This document shows, piece after piece, positions 34,977-45,536 of a DNA stretch of 64,000 nt. A program made the position numbers and the translations under genes. The stretch comes from Dryocola sp051307055 (GTDB lineage Bacteria; Pseudomonadota; Gammaproteobacteria; Enterobacterales; Enterobacteriaceae), in assembly GCF_051307055.1 (NCBI RefSeq), contig NZ_CP149994.1, positions 868,001 to 932,000 of the forward strand, in the 5' to 3' direction. The number at the start of each line of letters is the position of its first letter. Within the stretch, counting starts at the first letter, position 1. Below the pieces are notes generated by a model that worked only from the letters and a program-made list of their open reading frames with translations, was not told where the DNA came from and made no database searches.

Positions 34977-37900
34977 ATGGATAATCATCAGCACCCGGTT
35001 CGCCTGCATCACCGTCTCCTGAGCTGGGCCATCAGCGCCATGCTGGCGACCCAGCCGCTTCTGCCTGCCGTGGCCGCAACGCTTACGCCGTCTGCGCCGG
35101 GCATACAAATCGACAAAGCGGGCAACGGCGTGCCGGTGGTGAATATCGCCACGCCGAACGGGGCGGGGATTTCCCATAATCAGTTCAAAGATTACAACGT
35201 CGGCAAAGAGGGGATCATCCTCAACAACGCCACCGGCCAGCTGAACCAGACGCAGCTGGGCGGGCTTATCCAGAATAACCCCAACCTGAAAGCGGGCCAG
35301 GAAGCTCGCGGCATTATTAACGAAGTGAACGGCGGCAACCGCTCCCAGCTTCAGGGGTTCACCGAAGTCGCGGGCAAAGCGGCGAACGTGATGGTCGCCA
35401 ACCCATACGGCATTACCTGTAACGGCTGCGGATTTATCAATACGCCGAACGTCACATTGACCACCGGTAAGCCAGTGTTTGACGCAAGCGGCAACCTGCA
35501 ATCCCTGAATGTCACTAAAGGCGCCATAACAATTGAAGGCCAGGGCCTGAACGCCAGCCAGACAGATGCGCTGTCAATCATTGCCCGCGCTACAGAAGTG
35601 AATACCGCCATTCATGCCAAAGATTTGAAAATTATCGCCGGAGCGAACCGGGTTGATGCAAAGGGTAACGCCACGGCGATAGCCGGAGAAGGCGCCGCGC
35701 CCGCCGTTGCGGTGGATACCGGCGCGCTTGGCGGCATGTACGCCAACCGTATACGGCTGGTTTCCAGTGAAAAGGGCGTCGGCGTTAATCTGGGCAATCT
35801 GAATGCGCGGCAGGGCGATATCTCGCTTGATACCAGCGGAAAACTATCAATTAAAAACAGCCTTGCCAGCGGCAGCCTGAGCGCGAAAGGTCAGTCGGTC
35901 ACGCTTGCCGGAGAGCATAAAGCGGGCGGGCCAATGACTATTGCGGCACAAAACGACGTGGCGACGGAGGATGCGCAGCTTGCCAGCGACGGCAGCCTTT
36001 TCCTTAGCGGCAACGGTAACGTCACGCTTAAAAACAGCAGGCTGACCGCCGGGAGAAACCTTAACGTCAGAGCGGGTAATCTGACCCAAGACAGCGCCAG
36101 CCGGGGCGACGCAGGTAGCGATATCAATATTGCGCTTACGGGCACGGCAACCACTCAGGGCCAGATTGTCGCCGGTAAAAACGTGGCGCTGAAAGCCGCA
36201 AAGCTAAATCATTCGGGCCTGCTGGCGGCGAACGGTGATGCGCGTCTCGATACTCCGGTGCTGAACAACCGCGGCAGTGTACAAAGCCAGAAAAACCTGG
36301 CGGTGAGCGGCTCCTCGCTGAATAACAGCGGAAAAATGCTCGCCGGTAGCGGGTTGGATATCGCCACGCAAAATCTGACGCAAAGCGGCACGATTAGCGC
36401 AAAAGGCCCCGCTAACCTCACCGTTACGAACAGGTTAACTAACGCGGTGGGCGGGCAAATTCTCTCCGATGATGCGCTGGTACTGCATGCCAGTGATATC
36501 CGGCAAAGCGGTACGCTGCTGGGCAAAAAGTCGCTGGCAGTGACCGGCGGGCAGCTGAACGCCACAACCGGATCGTTAACCACCAGCCAGGGGGATATTT
36601 CGCTAAGCGCGACTGACACGACGCTGGACGGGGACGTTATCGCGAATGGCAACCTTGCGGCGCAGGCGACACGGCTCGGTACGCAGGCAAACGCGCGTTT
36701 ACAAAGTGACGGAACGATTACCTTAAAGGCCCAAAACGCCACCCTTAACGGTACGCAAACGGCAAAAGAGAACCTTAGCGTGACGGCAGACAGGCTGGTT
36801 CACAATGGCAAAAGCCATGCGGCGGCGGTCAGCTTTAACGCCACCGCGCTGAGCAACAGGGGAATACTCACCGCACCATCCCTGAACCTCACAGCAAAGC
36901 ATTTGGTCAACGAGGGACAATTGCAGGGCGATCGTCTGCTTACGCTTAGCGCCACACAATTTGACAACCTCGCGGGCGGCAGTCTTTACAGCGCCTACAG
37001 CCTGGCATTAAATCTGCCGCAGTTTACCAACGCCGGGATTATCGCCAGCGATGGCGATATCAGTTTACAAACCGATGCGCTGACCAACAGCGGGGTTATT
37101 AGCAGCGGCACAAAGGCGCAGCTTGCCGGCAACAGCCTGAATAACTCAGGGGAAATCAACGCCGCAGCGCTCGATCTGAACTACTCGCAGGTGCTTAACC
37201 AGGCTCCGGGTTTGCTGCTGAGCAAAAGCCTTCTCGGTCTGAAGGCCGGCAGCCTGACTAACCTCGGCACCCTCGCCGGGGAATCGTTACGGCTTAACGC
37301 CACGACAGTAAGCAACGGCGGTCTTTTGCAGGGCACGAACGCGCTTTCGCTGCAGGGCGAGCGGATAGATATCGGCGACGGCGGACGGCTTCTGACCGCA
37401 GGAACGCTGGCGCTGACCGCTTCTCAACTCACTACAAACGGCGTCCTGCAAGGACAACACGCCAGCGTCACGGCAAACAGCTGGCTGAACGGCGGCTCGC
37501 TGCTGGGGACAGAAAGCGTCAGCGTTGATATTGCGAAAAACCTGACAAACCGGGGCGATATTCTCAGCCAGGGAAATACCACGCTCGGGACACAAAGCCT
37601 GGATAACAGCGGCGTCGTGATGAGTGCCGGGGAGATGACGCTGAGCGGAAGCGAGTTAAGCAACAGCGGTTCGCTCCAGGCCAGCAACCTGACGTTCGGT
37701 CAAACGCAGGTGGAAAACAAAGGCACGATCATTGGCCTGAATCAGCTCACGCTTGCAGCGAGAATGGATATGGCGGCCCCGCTGCTGAAACTGGTTAACA
37801 GCGGCAGGCTGCTGACGCAGGGCGCCTTAACCATCAACGGCGGCGATATCAGCAACGACGGTATCTGGCAGGGGCAGAATATTCTGCTCAACGCGCAGCG

Positions 37901-40900
37901 GCTGGATAACGACGGGGCTATCCAGAGTGCCGATGCGCTTACGCTGAACCTGACGGGCGATCTTTTCTCGGCAACAAACAGCAAAATTACCGCGAACGGC
38001 AGAGCCGCGATAAACGCGTTGAACCTGAGCAACGACGGGAAGTGGATCGCTAAGCAGCTTATTCTTACGGGCAATAACCTGAAAAATAACGGCGATATCA
38101 GCGGCGTGAACGGCCTGTCGGTGACCCTGAACGACGCATTTAGCCAACGGTCAGGCAAAACGCTGCTGAGCGGCGGCGCGCTGGTCCTGAAAGCGGCTGC
38201 GGTAGATAACGGCGGGCAAATTCAGGGGCGTGATGCGCAGATATCCACGGGCAGTCTCAACAACAGCGGGCGCGTGCAGGGCGGCAACACGCTGGTGCTG
38301 GACGCAGGGAATAGCCTCAACAACGGCGCGAAAGGCGTAATACTGAGCGAAAAAACGCTGCATATAACCACGCCAGCTCTTATTAACTTCGGCATTGTTC
38401 AGGGCGGAGAAAGTACGGTAGTGGATGCAGGGAGTTCAGTACGCAATGAAGGCAAACTGCTTGCCGGAAATGTCCTGACGCTCAATGCGGCCACTTTGAA
38501 CAATAACGGCTGGCTGCAGGCTACCACTCTGCTGCTGAATGCGGCAGCAGCCAGCAATGCGGGTACGCTGATGAGCCAGCAGGGAACGCTTACGGGTAAC
38601 GCTTTTACCAACGGCGGCACCGTGCAGGGGGCGGATCTGCTGGTCAACTATAAGCAACTGACCAACGACGGCACGCTGTTTGGCACGAAAAGCCTGACGA
38701 TTAACGCGGATAAAGTGAATCACCGGCAGACCGGGAAGCTCTACAGCGGCGGCAATCTGCTGCTGACTAGCGCAGGGTTTGACCAGCTCGGGCAGATCAT
38801 TGCGCTGGGGAACCTGACGCTGAAACTGAGCGACGCCTTCACCGGCAAAAACGTCATTGCGGCCGGCGACATGCTCAGCATCACCAGCAATGGGGCTATC
38901 ACCAACCAGAGCGTGATGCAGGGCCAGGCGGTTAACCTGAATGCCGGTGGTGTGCTGACTAATAACGCCCAAATCACTACCGGTAGCGGTGACAGTACGC
39001 TTTCCGGCAGCCGTATCGCGATGAATGCCGCCGGCATGTTGCAGGCCGGTGGCGACGTTACGTTAAACAGCCGTAGCGATATCAACGTGGACGGATTCCT
39101 CGGCACGGCGGGCAGCCTGACGCTTAATGCCGTAGGCAGCCTGCTCAATACCGCGCTGCTGTATGCCGGAAACAATATGTACCTGCTGGCGAACAGCATC
39201 AAAAACCAGCGCGGCGATATTCTGGCGGGCAACAGCCTGTGGATGCAGCGCGATATGGCGGGCAACGCCAACGCCGAGGTGGTGAATACCTCCGGCAATA
39301 TTGAGACGCAAAAAGGCGATATTACTGTCCGGACCGGGTATTTGCTGAATGAAGCCGAAGGCCTGACCATCAGCCAGTATGAACGGGAATATCCGGATGT
39401 GATACCTGGACTGAATGGGGGACTGTCTGGCTGGTATTCAGGAGAGAAGAAACCGGATTTTGATGTCGATATAAAAGAATGGAAGCACAACGGAGACAAC
39501 ATTGTCTGGAGAAGCGAGGAGGAATGCGCAGGCAGCGGCGCTATAGGAAGTGGCGGCTGCCGCGATGTCTATTACTACCGCCTGAAAGGGGAAGATACCC
39601 GCCGGTACTTATTGGGTGAGTCAGTTGTTTCGGTATCTGCTACAGGTGGTGCCGCACGTATTGCCGCAGGACGAGATCTCGCTATCAATGCCGGCACGCT
39701 CGATAACCGCGCGAGTCACATTCTGGCGGAACGTAATGCGACGCTTAAAGGCGATACGCTCAATAACCTTTCTGCTGAAGGTGGACGTCAGGCGATATAT
39801 GTTAATGCAGAGTATCGTTGTGAGTGGTTTTACAATGACTGTGACAGCAGTCGTTGGCAGCCTTTGGTAAAACTTAATGAAAATACCTGGGCCTGGGCGA
39901 GTTCACGAAAATCTGGCGTAGTGCCGTACATTTTAGGTGAAAGAACGACTGAATTTACTCCGGATGGTAGTGCATTGCGCGCCGTTATCCAGGCGGGCGG
40001 CAATGTTACTACTAATTTCACCAATGACATCAGCAATACCACCACGACGGCCAACGCAGGCGGCGTCAGCAACACTATTTCCGCGCCGACGCTAAACACG
40101 CTCAGCACGCAATCTATTGATAACGCGCAGCAGGGGATCGATCTTGCCAGCGCGAATGCAGCGGCAGTTAACTCGCCAGAATGGCACGACAACCTCGCAA
40201 ATGCCGTAGCGCAAATCAGCGGCGGCAACAGCTTAAGCCAGCAGCAGGGTGGTCTTTATCCGCTTCCATCCGGCAATAACGGCTATTTCGTTACTTCCAC
40301 CGATCCGAACAGCCCTTACCTGATCGCTATCAATCCTAAGCTGGACGGTCTGGGCCAGCTCGATCGGAGCCTGTTTGGCGATCTCTACGATCTGATGGGG
40401 ATCAAGCCTGGCTCTGCTCCGCGTGAGACTAACAGTAACTATACCGACCAGAATAAATTCCTCGGCTCGGCCTACTTCCTCGACAGGCTGAACCTGCACC
40501 CGGAGTACGACTACCGTTTCCTCGGCGACGCGGCGTTTGATACGCGTTACGTCAGCAACTATATGCTGCACCAGACCGGCAGCCGCTATATCAACGGCAT
40601 CGGTTCCGATCTGGATCAGATGCAGTACCTGATGGATAACGCGGCAAATGCCCGGACATCGCTCGGGCTGAAATTTGGCGTGGCGCTGACCGCCGCGCAG
40701 ATAGCCGCCCTTGATAAGAGCATCATCTGGTGGGAAGCCGCCACGGTGAACGGCCAGACGGTGATGATGCCAAAAGTTTACCTGTCGCCCAAAGACGTGA
40801 CGGTCAGCAACGGCAGCGTGATAGCCGGGAATAACGTCCAGCTTGCGGGCGGTAACATCACCAACAGCGGCAGCACGCTGACGGCAAACAACAACCTGAG

Positions 40901-43900
40901 TATCGACAGCCAGAACAGCGTCAGCAACCTGAATGCCGGGCTGATAAACGCGGGCGGCAACCTTAAGCTGGACGCGCTGGGCGATATCAACAATATCGGC
41001 TCGATGATAGCGGGCAAGACGGTGGCGCTTGAGAGCATCGGCGGCGGCATCAGTAACGTCACGCTCACCGAACAGTGGAAAGTCGGTGGCAGTGGTCGCA
41101 GCGGCAATATTCATCTGAGCGGCACTGATTCAGGCCCGACGGCAAGTATTACGGCAAGCGACGGCCTGAGCCTGAGCGCCGGGAAGGACATCAGCATCAC
41201 GGGGGCGAACGTCGGAGCAGGCGGCAGTCTGCTGATGCGGGCGGACGGCAATATCAGCGTCACCGCCAATGAAATGAGCAGCAGCTACAGCCAGTCGGAC
41301 TTCCGGGGCCGGGAGGTAACGGGCAAAGCGGCCGTCACCCACCAGGGTAGCACCCTCACCGCAGGCGGCAGCATGGGGATGCAGGCGGGCAACGACCTGA
41401 CGCTTGCAGCCAGCGCGGTGAATGCGGGCGGCAACGCGACCCTGGTGGCGGGCAACGACCTGAACCTTAACGCCGCGCAGACCGGCGAAAGCGCCAGCCG
41501 GGGCAAAAGCGAAACCCACAGCACGGATATTGCCCGCACCACCGTCAGCAGCGGCGGCGACCTTCAGCTTGCCGCAGGCCGGGACATCACCAGCCAGGCG
41601 GCGGGTCTTGCCGCAGAAAATGATGTGGCGATGCAGGCCGGGCGCGACGTGAACCTGCTGGCGCAGGAAACCACGGAAGGGAGCAGCTACAAATCCAGTA
41701 AGAAAAAGGAAATCACGGAATCCGTTCGCCAGCAGGGCACGGAAATCGCCAGCGGCGGAAATACAAAAATTATCGCAGGCCGGGATGTTAACGCCGAAGC
41801 CGCCCAGGTCATCGCCAGCGGGGATATCGGCGTCGGTGCGGACCGGAACATCAACCTCACTACCGCCACCGAAAGCGATTACCACTACAAGGAAGAGACG
41901 AAAACCAAAAAGGGGTTTCTGAAAAAAACCACGACGCATACGGTAGAAGAAAACAGCGCGACTTATGAGAAAGGCAGCTCCCTGAGCGGTAATAATGTCT
42001 CGCTTACTGCCGGTAACGATCTCACCGTCAAAGGCTCAAATGTTATCGGTGATGGTGCCGTAACGTTAAAGGCAGGAAATGATGTCAACGTTCTGGCGGC
42101 AACGGAAGAGCAGTCGACCTATCGCCTGAAAGAGAAGAAAAAGAGCGGCCTGATGGGGAGCGGTGGCCTCGGTGTGACTGTCGGCAGCAAATCTTCACGC
42201 CATCAGGTGAACGAAGACGGCATCACTCAAAGTCAGAGCGTCAGTACCGTTGGCTCTACCGGGGGGAATGTCAGCATTATCGCCGACGGTAAAGCACATA
42301 TCAGCGGCGCGGATGTGGTTGCCGCTAAAAATCTCAATGTGGTGGCAGGCGAAATTCAGGTTGATCCAGGTAACGATCTACTGCGACGGCAGGAGCGCTA
42401 CGAGCAGAAGCAAAGTGGGGTCACGCTGTCGGTGTCATCAGCGGTGACGGACGCGGCGATGGCGGCAAATAATGCGTTCAAACGCGGCGAAGAGGTCAGT
42501 GACGATCGTCTGAAAGCGCTGTACGCCGTGAAGGCCGCAGAGAACGCATGGATTGCGGGGTCCGCAGGCGTTGCTGTTGCAGACGCTGTTGCTCAGGGAA
42601 ATATGAATGCGGTAAAAGTTGAGGTCAGCGTCGGCTCTGGTAAAGCCACTTCTGAATCTGATTTAACGCAGAATCAGGTACGCGGCAGCAATCTCAGTGC
42701 AGGCGGTGATGTCACGATGGTTGCCACAGGCGGAAAAGGCACCAGTGGCGATCTGCACATTACGGGAAGCGGTGTCACGGGCGATAAGGTGACGCTGGTT
42801 GCGCAAAACGATCTGTTACTGGACGCCGCGACCAATAATAGCGAGCAGAGCAGCAAAAATAACAGCAGCGGCTGGAATGTGGGCGTGCATATGTCGCTGG
42901 GACAGGAAACCGGGATTGGCGTATCGGCCAGCGGCTATCAGTTGAAGGGAACAGCGGACGGTAAAAGCACGGAATACGTTAATACGCGGGTCAATGCCCG
43001 CGATGAACTGAGCATGAGCAGCGGGCGCGATACGGTGATAGCGGGTGCGCAGGCACTCGGTGAGAAAATCACCGCCGGTGTCGGGCGCGACCTGGTGATA
43101 AGCAGCCTTCAGGATACCGACGAATATCACAGTAAGCAGACCGATGTCAGCGGCGGGGCGAGCTTTACCTTTGGTTCGATGACCGGCTCGGCATCAATGA
43201 GCATCAACAAAAGTAAAATCGACAGTAATTACGCCAGCGTGGGCGAGCAGAGCGGTTTATTTGCCGGGGATAAGGGCTTCGATATTAATGTCGGTAAGCA
43301 CACTTGGCTTGATGGCGCGGTGATTGCCAGTACGGCCACGGCGGATAAAAACCATCTTGATACCGGCACGCTGGGCTGGAATGCCATCGAAAACAACGCC
43401 GATTACAGCGCCAGCAGTAAAGGTATCTCAGGTGGTTTCTCCTCAGGCAACAACAACGCAGGAGAGCGCGTAAACAGCGGCGGTGCCGTACCGATAATCG
43501 GTACTGGCAGTCACGGCGACGCCACCGGTACCACCCAGTCGGCAATTGCGGCGGGCAGTATTACGGTACGTGACGAGGCTGACCAGAAGCAGGACGTGGC
43601 CGGGCTTTCCCGCGATACCGACAGTGCCAACGGCAGTATCGACAAGATTTTCGATAAGAAGAAAATTGAAGAGCAGCAGGAGCTGGCCGCCGTATTCGGG
43701 CAGATGACTAATCAGGTGGCTGGCGACCTCGGCGTGGCAATGGGCTGGAGTGCCGACAGCAAAGAAAAAGCGGCTATCCACGGCGTAATCGGCGCGATTC
43801 AGGCCAGCTTCGGCGGCGGTAACGCGCTGGCAGGAGGAATAGCCGGGCTGGGCAGCGAGGTGTTCGGCCAGTTAGTGAACGACTACCTGAGCAGCCACAC

Positions 43901-44894
43901 CACGCTGGACGGCAGTCAGAAAGCCGCCATCACCCAGTGGGCGGCGGCGGTAAGCGGCGGCGCAATGGGTGGGGTGATTGCGGGCAGTAACGGTGCGCAG
44001 TCGGGCGCGGCGGCATCTTTGGACTCGGTGCGATTTAACTACCTGGATCACAAAGAGGCGGAACGGAAGTTACAGGTCGAAAGCCAGTTGAAAAGTGGCG
44101 ATCTGAAACCTGAACAACGACAGGCGCTACAGGAAGAGCTGGCGAATATTAATGCGACGGATAAGGCTCGTGACGAGCTTATCGGCGATATCTGTTCGCA
44201 GGGTAACAAGAGCAGCGCAGCCTGTACGCAACTGGTGGTGAAGGCGCAGACGGCCCTCGGTAGCTATGATGGAAGTGCTTCCTACAATCTAAAATATAAA
44301 GATATTTTTCCGGAAGACTATGCGAATGCCTCCGCAATTATGCAGGGTCTGGATGCGGGGAGTATCACGCGGGATGCGGCAATAGTGGGTATTGCTGAAA
44401 AGACCGGGAAGCCATGGTTGGAAGTAGCGAAGACCTATGATGATGTGATGCAGTTGCATGCTATTGCCAGCATTATTGCCGGGAGTAAAATGTCACTTGA
44501 TGGCGTACTGCCGGGTAAAGGTGGGGGAGCAGCTACAGGAAATAAACTTTCTTATGTTGAAGAACCGCCTTTTAAATCTTCAGGTACAGCAGGTGCAGCC
44601 CAACCATGGTCAACAAAAGGTCGTATAAAACATGTTGAATTACCAACGCAAGGTAAAATTCGTTTTGTTCCAGATAGCAATTATTCTCCGAGTAACCCAT
44701 TGCCAAGAGGACCTAACAATGGCTATATCGATAAATTCGGTAACGAGTGGGTAAAAGGTCCGTCACGTACAGCAGGTCAGGCATTTGAATGGGATGTTCA
44801 ACTATCACCAAAAGGTAAAGCACAGCTTGGCTGGGCGACTAGAGATGGTTCACACATAAATATATCTTTGGATGGGAAGGTAACTCATAAATGA
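34977..44894 (+). CDS. cdiA: CdiA, contact-dependent inhibition toxin filament (Ntox17-like tip)
   Basis: A 3305-aa TpsA exoprotein that delivers its carboxyl-terminal toxin to neighbouring cells. Order seen: signal peptide (about 1-34); TPS secretion domain (to about 330) with NNPNL and NPYGIT; FHA-1 repeats rich in Asn/Gly/Leu to about 1440; a non-repetitive region with Cys pairs (about 1455-1680), likely receptor-binding; a Tyr/Pro-rich segment (about 1755-1940); FHA-2 repeats to about 2890; a pretoxin region; and the toxin from about residue 3172. No VENN motif is present. The tip contains LPRGPNNGYIDKFGNEWVKG and RDGSHINISLDGK, typical of polymorphic toxin type 17, a predicted RNase. GGGGAGA precedes the ATG. 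The tip is visibly more AT-rich than the body. Confidence 0.93.
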   Translation: MDNHQHPVRLHHRLLSWAISAMLATQPLLPAVAATLTPSAPGIQIDKAGNGVPVVNIATPNGAGISHNQFKDYNVGKEGIILNNATGQLNQTQLGGLIQNNPNLKAGQEARGIINEVNGGNRSQLQGFTEVAGKAANVMVANPYGITCNGCGFINTPNVTLTTGKPVFDASGNLQSLNVTKGAITIEGQGLNASQTDALSIIARATEVNTAIHAKDLKIIAGANRVDAKGNATAIAGEGAAPAVAVDTGALGGMYANRIRLVSSEKGVGVNLGNLNARQGDISLDTSGKLSIKNSLASGSLSAKGQSVTLAGEHKAGGPMTIAAQNDVATEDAQLASDGSLFLSGNGNVTLKNSRLTAGRNLNVRAGNLTQDSASRGDAGSDINIALTGTATTQGQIVAGKNVALKAAKLNHSGLLAANGDARLDTPVLNNRGSVQSQKNLAVSGSSLNNSGKMLAGSGLDIATQNLTQSGTISAKGPANLTVTNRLTNAVGGQILSDDALVLHASDIRQSGTLLGKKSLAVTGGQLNATTGSLTTSQGDISLSATDTTLDGDVIANGNLAAQATRLGTQANARLQSDGTITLKAQNATLNGTQTAKENLSVTADRLVHNGKSHAAAVSFNATALSNRGILTAPSLNLTAKHLVNEGQLQGDRLLTLSATQFDNLAGGSLYSAYSLALNLPQFTNAGIIASDGDISLQTDALTNSGVISSGTKAQLAGNSLNNSGEINAAALDLNYSQVLNQAPGLLLSKSLLGLKAGSLTNLGTLAGESLRLNATTVSNGGLLQGTNALSLQGERIDIGDGGRLLTAGTLALTASQLTTNGVLQGQHASVTANSWLNGGSLLGTESVSVDIAKNLTNRGDILSQGNTTLGTQSLDNSGVVMSAGEMTLSGSELSNSGSLQASNLTFGQTQVENKGTIIGLNQLTLAARMDMAAPLLKLVNSGRLLTQGALTINGGDISNDGIWQGQNILLNAQRLDNDGAIQSADALTLNLTGDLFSATNSKITANGRAAINALNLSNDGKWIAKQLILTGNNLKNNGDISGVNGLSVTLNDAFSQRSGKTLLSGGALVLKAAAVDNGGQIQGRDAQISTGSLNNSGRVQGGNTLVLDAGNSLNNGAKGVILSEKTLHITTPALINFGIVQGGESTVVDAGSSVRNEGKLLAGNVLTLNAATLNNNGWLQATTLLLNAAAASNAGTLMSQQGTLTGNAFTNGGTVQGADLLVNYKQLTNDGTLFGTKSLTINADKVNHRQTGKLYSGGNLLLTSAGFDQLGQIIALGNLTLKLSDAFTGKNVIAAGDMLSITSNGAITNQSVMQGQAVNLNAGGVLTNNAQITTGSGDSTLSGSRIAMNAAGMLQAGGDVTLNSRSDINVDGFLGTAGSLTLNAVGSLLNTALLYAGNNMYLLANSIKNQRGDILAGNSLWMQRDMAGNANAEVVNTSGNIETQKGDITVRTGYLLNEAEGLTISQYEREYPDVIPGLNGGLSGWYSGEKKPDFDVDIKEWKHNGDNIVWRSEEECAGSGAIGSGGCRDVYYYRLKGEDTRRYLLGESVVSVSATGGAARIAAGRDLAINAGTLDNRASHILAERNATLKGDTLNNLSAEGGRQAIYVNAEYRCEWFYNDCDSSRWQPLVKLNENTWAWASSRKSGVVPYILGERTTEFTPDGSALRAVIQAGGNVTTNFTNDISNTTTTANAGGVSNTISAPTLNTLSTQSIDNAQQGIDLASANAAAVNSPEWHDNLANAVAQISGGNSLSQQQGGLYPLPSGNNGYFVTSTDPNSPYLIAINPKLDGLGQLDRSLFGDLYDLMGIKPGSAPRETNSNYTDQNKFLGSAYFLDRLNLHPEYDYRFLGDAAFDTRYVSNYMLHQTGSRYINGIGSDLDQMQYLMDNAANARTSLGLKFGVALTAAQIAALDKSIIWWEAATVNGQTVMMPKVYLSPKDVTVSNGSVIAGNNVQLAGGNITNSGSTLTANNNLSIDSQNSVSNLNAGLINAGGNLKLDALGDINNIGSMIAGKTVALESIGGGISNVTLTEQWKVGGSGRSGNIHLSGTDSGPTASITASDGLSLSAGKDISITGANVGAGGSLLMRADGNISVTANEMSSSYSQSDFRGREVTGKAAVTHQGSTLTAGGSMGMQAGNDLTLAASAVNAGGNATLVAGNDLNLNAAQTGESASRGKSETHSTDIARTTVSSGGDLQLAAGRDITSQAAGLAAENDVAMQAGRDVNLLAQETTEGSSYKSSKKKEITESVRQQGTEIASGGNTKIIAGRDVNAEAAQVIASGDIGVGADRNINLTTATESDYHYKEETKTKKGFLKKTTTHTVEENSATYEKGSSLSGNNVSLTAGNDLTVKGSNVIGDGAVTLKAGNDVNVLAATEEQSTYRLKEKKKSGLMGSGGLGVTVGSKSSRHQVNEDGITQSQSVSTVGSTGGNVSIIADGKAHISGADVVAAKNLNVVAGEIQVDPGNDLLRRQERYEQKQSGVTLSVSSAVTDAAMAANNAFKRGEEVSDDRLKALYAVKAAENAWIAGSAGVAVADAVAQGNMNAVKVEVSVGSGKATSESDLTQNQVRGSNLSAGGDVTMVATGGKGTSGDLHITGSGVTGDKVTLVAQNDLLLDAATNNSEQSSKNNSSGWNVGVHMSLGQETGIGVSASGYQLKGTADGKSTEYVNTRVNARDELSMSSGRDTVIAGAQALGEKITAGVGRDLVISSLQDTDEYHSKQTDVSGGASFTFGSMTGSASMSINKSKIDSNYASVGEQSGLFAGDKGFDINVGKHTWLDGAVIASTATADKNHLDTGTLGWNAIENNADYSASSKGISGGFSSGNNNAGERVNSGGAVPIIGTGSHGDATGTTQSAIAAGSITVRDEADQKQDVAGLSRDTDSANGSIDKIFDKKKIEEQQELAAVFGQMTNQVAGDLGVAMGWSADSKEKAAIHGVIGAIQASFGGGNALAGGIAGLGSEVFGQLVNDYLSSHTTLDGSQKAAITQWAAAVSGGAMGGVIAGSNGAQSGAAASLDSVRFNYLDHKEAERKLQVESQLKSGDLKPEQRQALQEELANINATDKARDELIGDICSQGNKSSAACTQLVVKAQTALGSYDGSASYNLKYKDIFPEDYANASAIMQGLDAGSITRDAAIVGIAEKTGKPWLEVAKTYDDVMQLHAIASIIAGSKMSLDGVLPGKGGGAATGNKLSYVEEPPFKSSGTAGAAQPWSTKGRIKHVELPTQGKIRFVPDSNYSPSNPLPRGPNNGYIDKFGNEWVKGPSRTAGQAFEWDVQLSPKGKAQLGWATRDGSHINISLDGKVTHK
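43660..44494 (+). repeat. Direct repeat, copy 1 (cdiA pretoxin region)
   Basis: About 835 bases inside cdiA that recur nearly base for base at 45892-46725. Differences I could read: three or four substitutions near the left end and one base present here but missing in copy 2. Homology ends at the Gly-Ser-Lys-Met-Ser codons. Confidence 0.93.
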
Positions 44895-45139
44895 ATAAAA
44901 ATGATTTATTGCATGAAAAAAAAATTGATTTTTATCAAGAGGTTGAAATATTGCCAAGTTGTAACCCTAAGAATAAAAAATTTATTGGAAAGAAAGGCGG
45001 GGTGATGGGGGTTAGCGAAGAGAATGGTGTTCTCTATGGATATTCCATAAAGCTTTATGAAGAGGAATACCTTTTGTCTTTTGATAAAGATGAGATAGTT
45101 GCAACAGGTAAACAACTCAAGCAAGATGATTTTTATTAA
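44891..45139 (+). CDS. cdiI: CdiI, cognate immunity protein (possibly Imm31-like)
   Basis: An 82-aa small soluble, charged protein whose ATG overlaps the cdiA stop (ATGA), the usual place of the immunity gene that neutralises the toxin tip in siblings. It contains FYQEVEILPSC, GKKGGVMGVSEENGV and YLLSFDKDEIVATGK, a pattern resembling the Imm31 immunity family; that family assignment is from memory and tentative. Very AT-rich, like the toxin tip. Confidence 0.75.
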   Translation: MNKNDLLHEKKIDFYQEVEILPSCNPKNKKFIGKKGGVMGVSEENGVLYGYSIKLYEEEYLLSFDKDEIVATGKQLKQDDFY

Positions 45140-45182
45140 TGATAGTTTCAGTTACTACTGATCATTAATAATCCTTGGCTGA

Positions 45183-45536
45183 TGGATATTCCCTTATATA
45201 TACAGCCAGCAGAGCCTGGCTAATATCGCGGAACAGGATCCGAGGTTAACAACAGGTAGCACTCACAATATTGAAAGGTCTGCTCAAAATTCGAAAGACC
45301 TCAATACGTTGGGTATAAATAATGAACAGTCACTCATCAATATATTTAACCAAGTGGCTAAGGAGGGTACTTTGATATCTCAGAAATCTAATGATTTTGG
45401 GACGACGGTCACTAAATCTATTAATATCTCTGATAAAGGGTCGATAAATGTCAGCTTCTTTTATACCGGTGGTGATTTGAGTTCTACACCAAAAATTACA
45501 ATATTGATTCCTAAAGTATCGAGTAAAAACAAATGA
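45183..45536 (+). pseudogene. Orphan CdiA-CT-like toxin tail (no start)
   Basis: An open frame of 117 codons with no ATG or GTG before its middle (TTG at 45309), ending at a TGA that overlaps the next ATG exactly as cdiA/cdiI do. The carboxyl part (KSINISDKGSINVSFFYTGG) is not a family I recognise. The left end lacks any pretoxin sequence. Best read as the tail of a former CdiA toxin displaced by the present one. Confidence 0.55.

Noticed and set aside
40233..41114. 293-codon minus-strand frame inside cdiA
   Set aside because: Antisense shadow of the repetitive GC-rich filament gene; no ribosome site, no recognisable domain.
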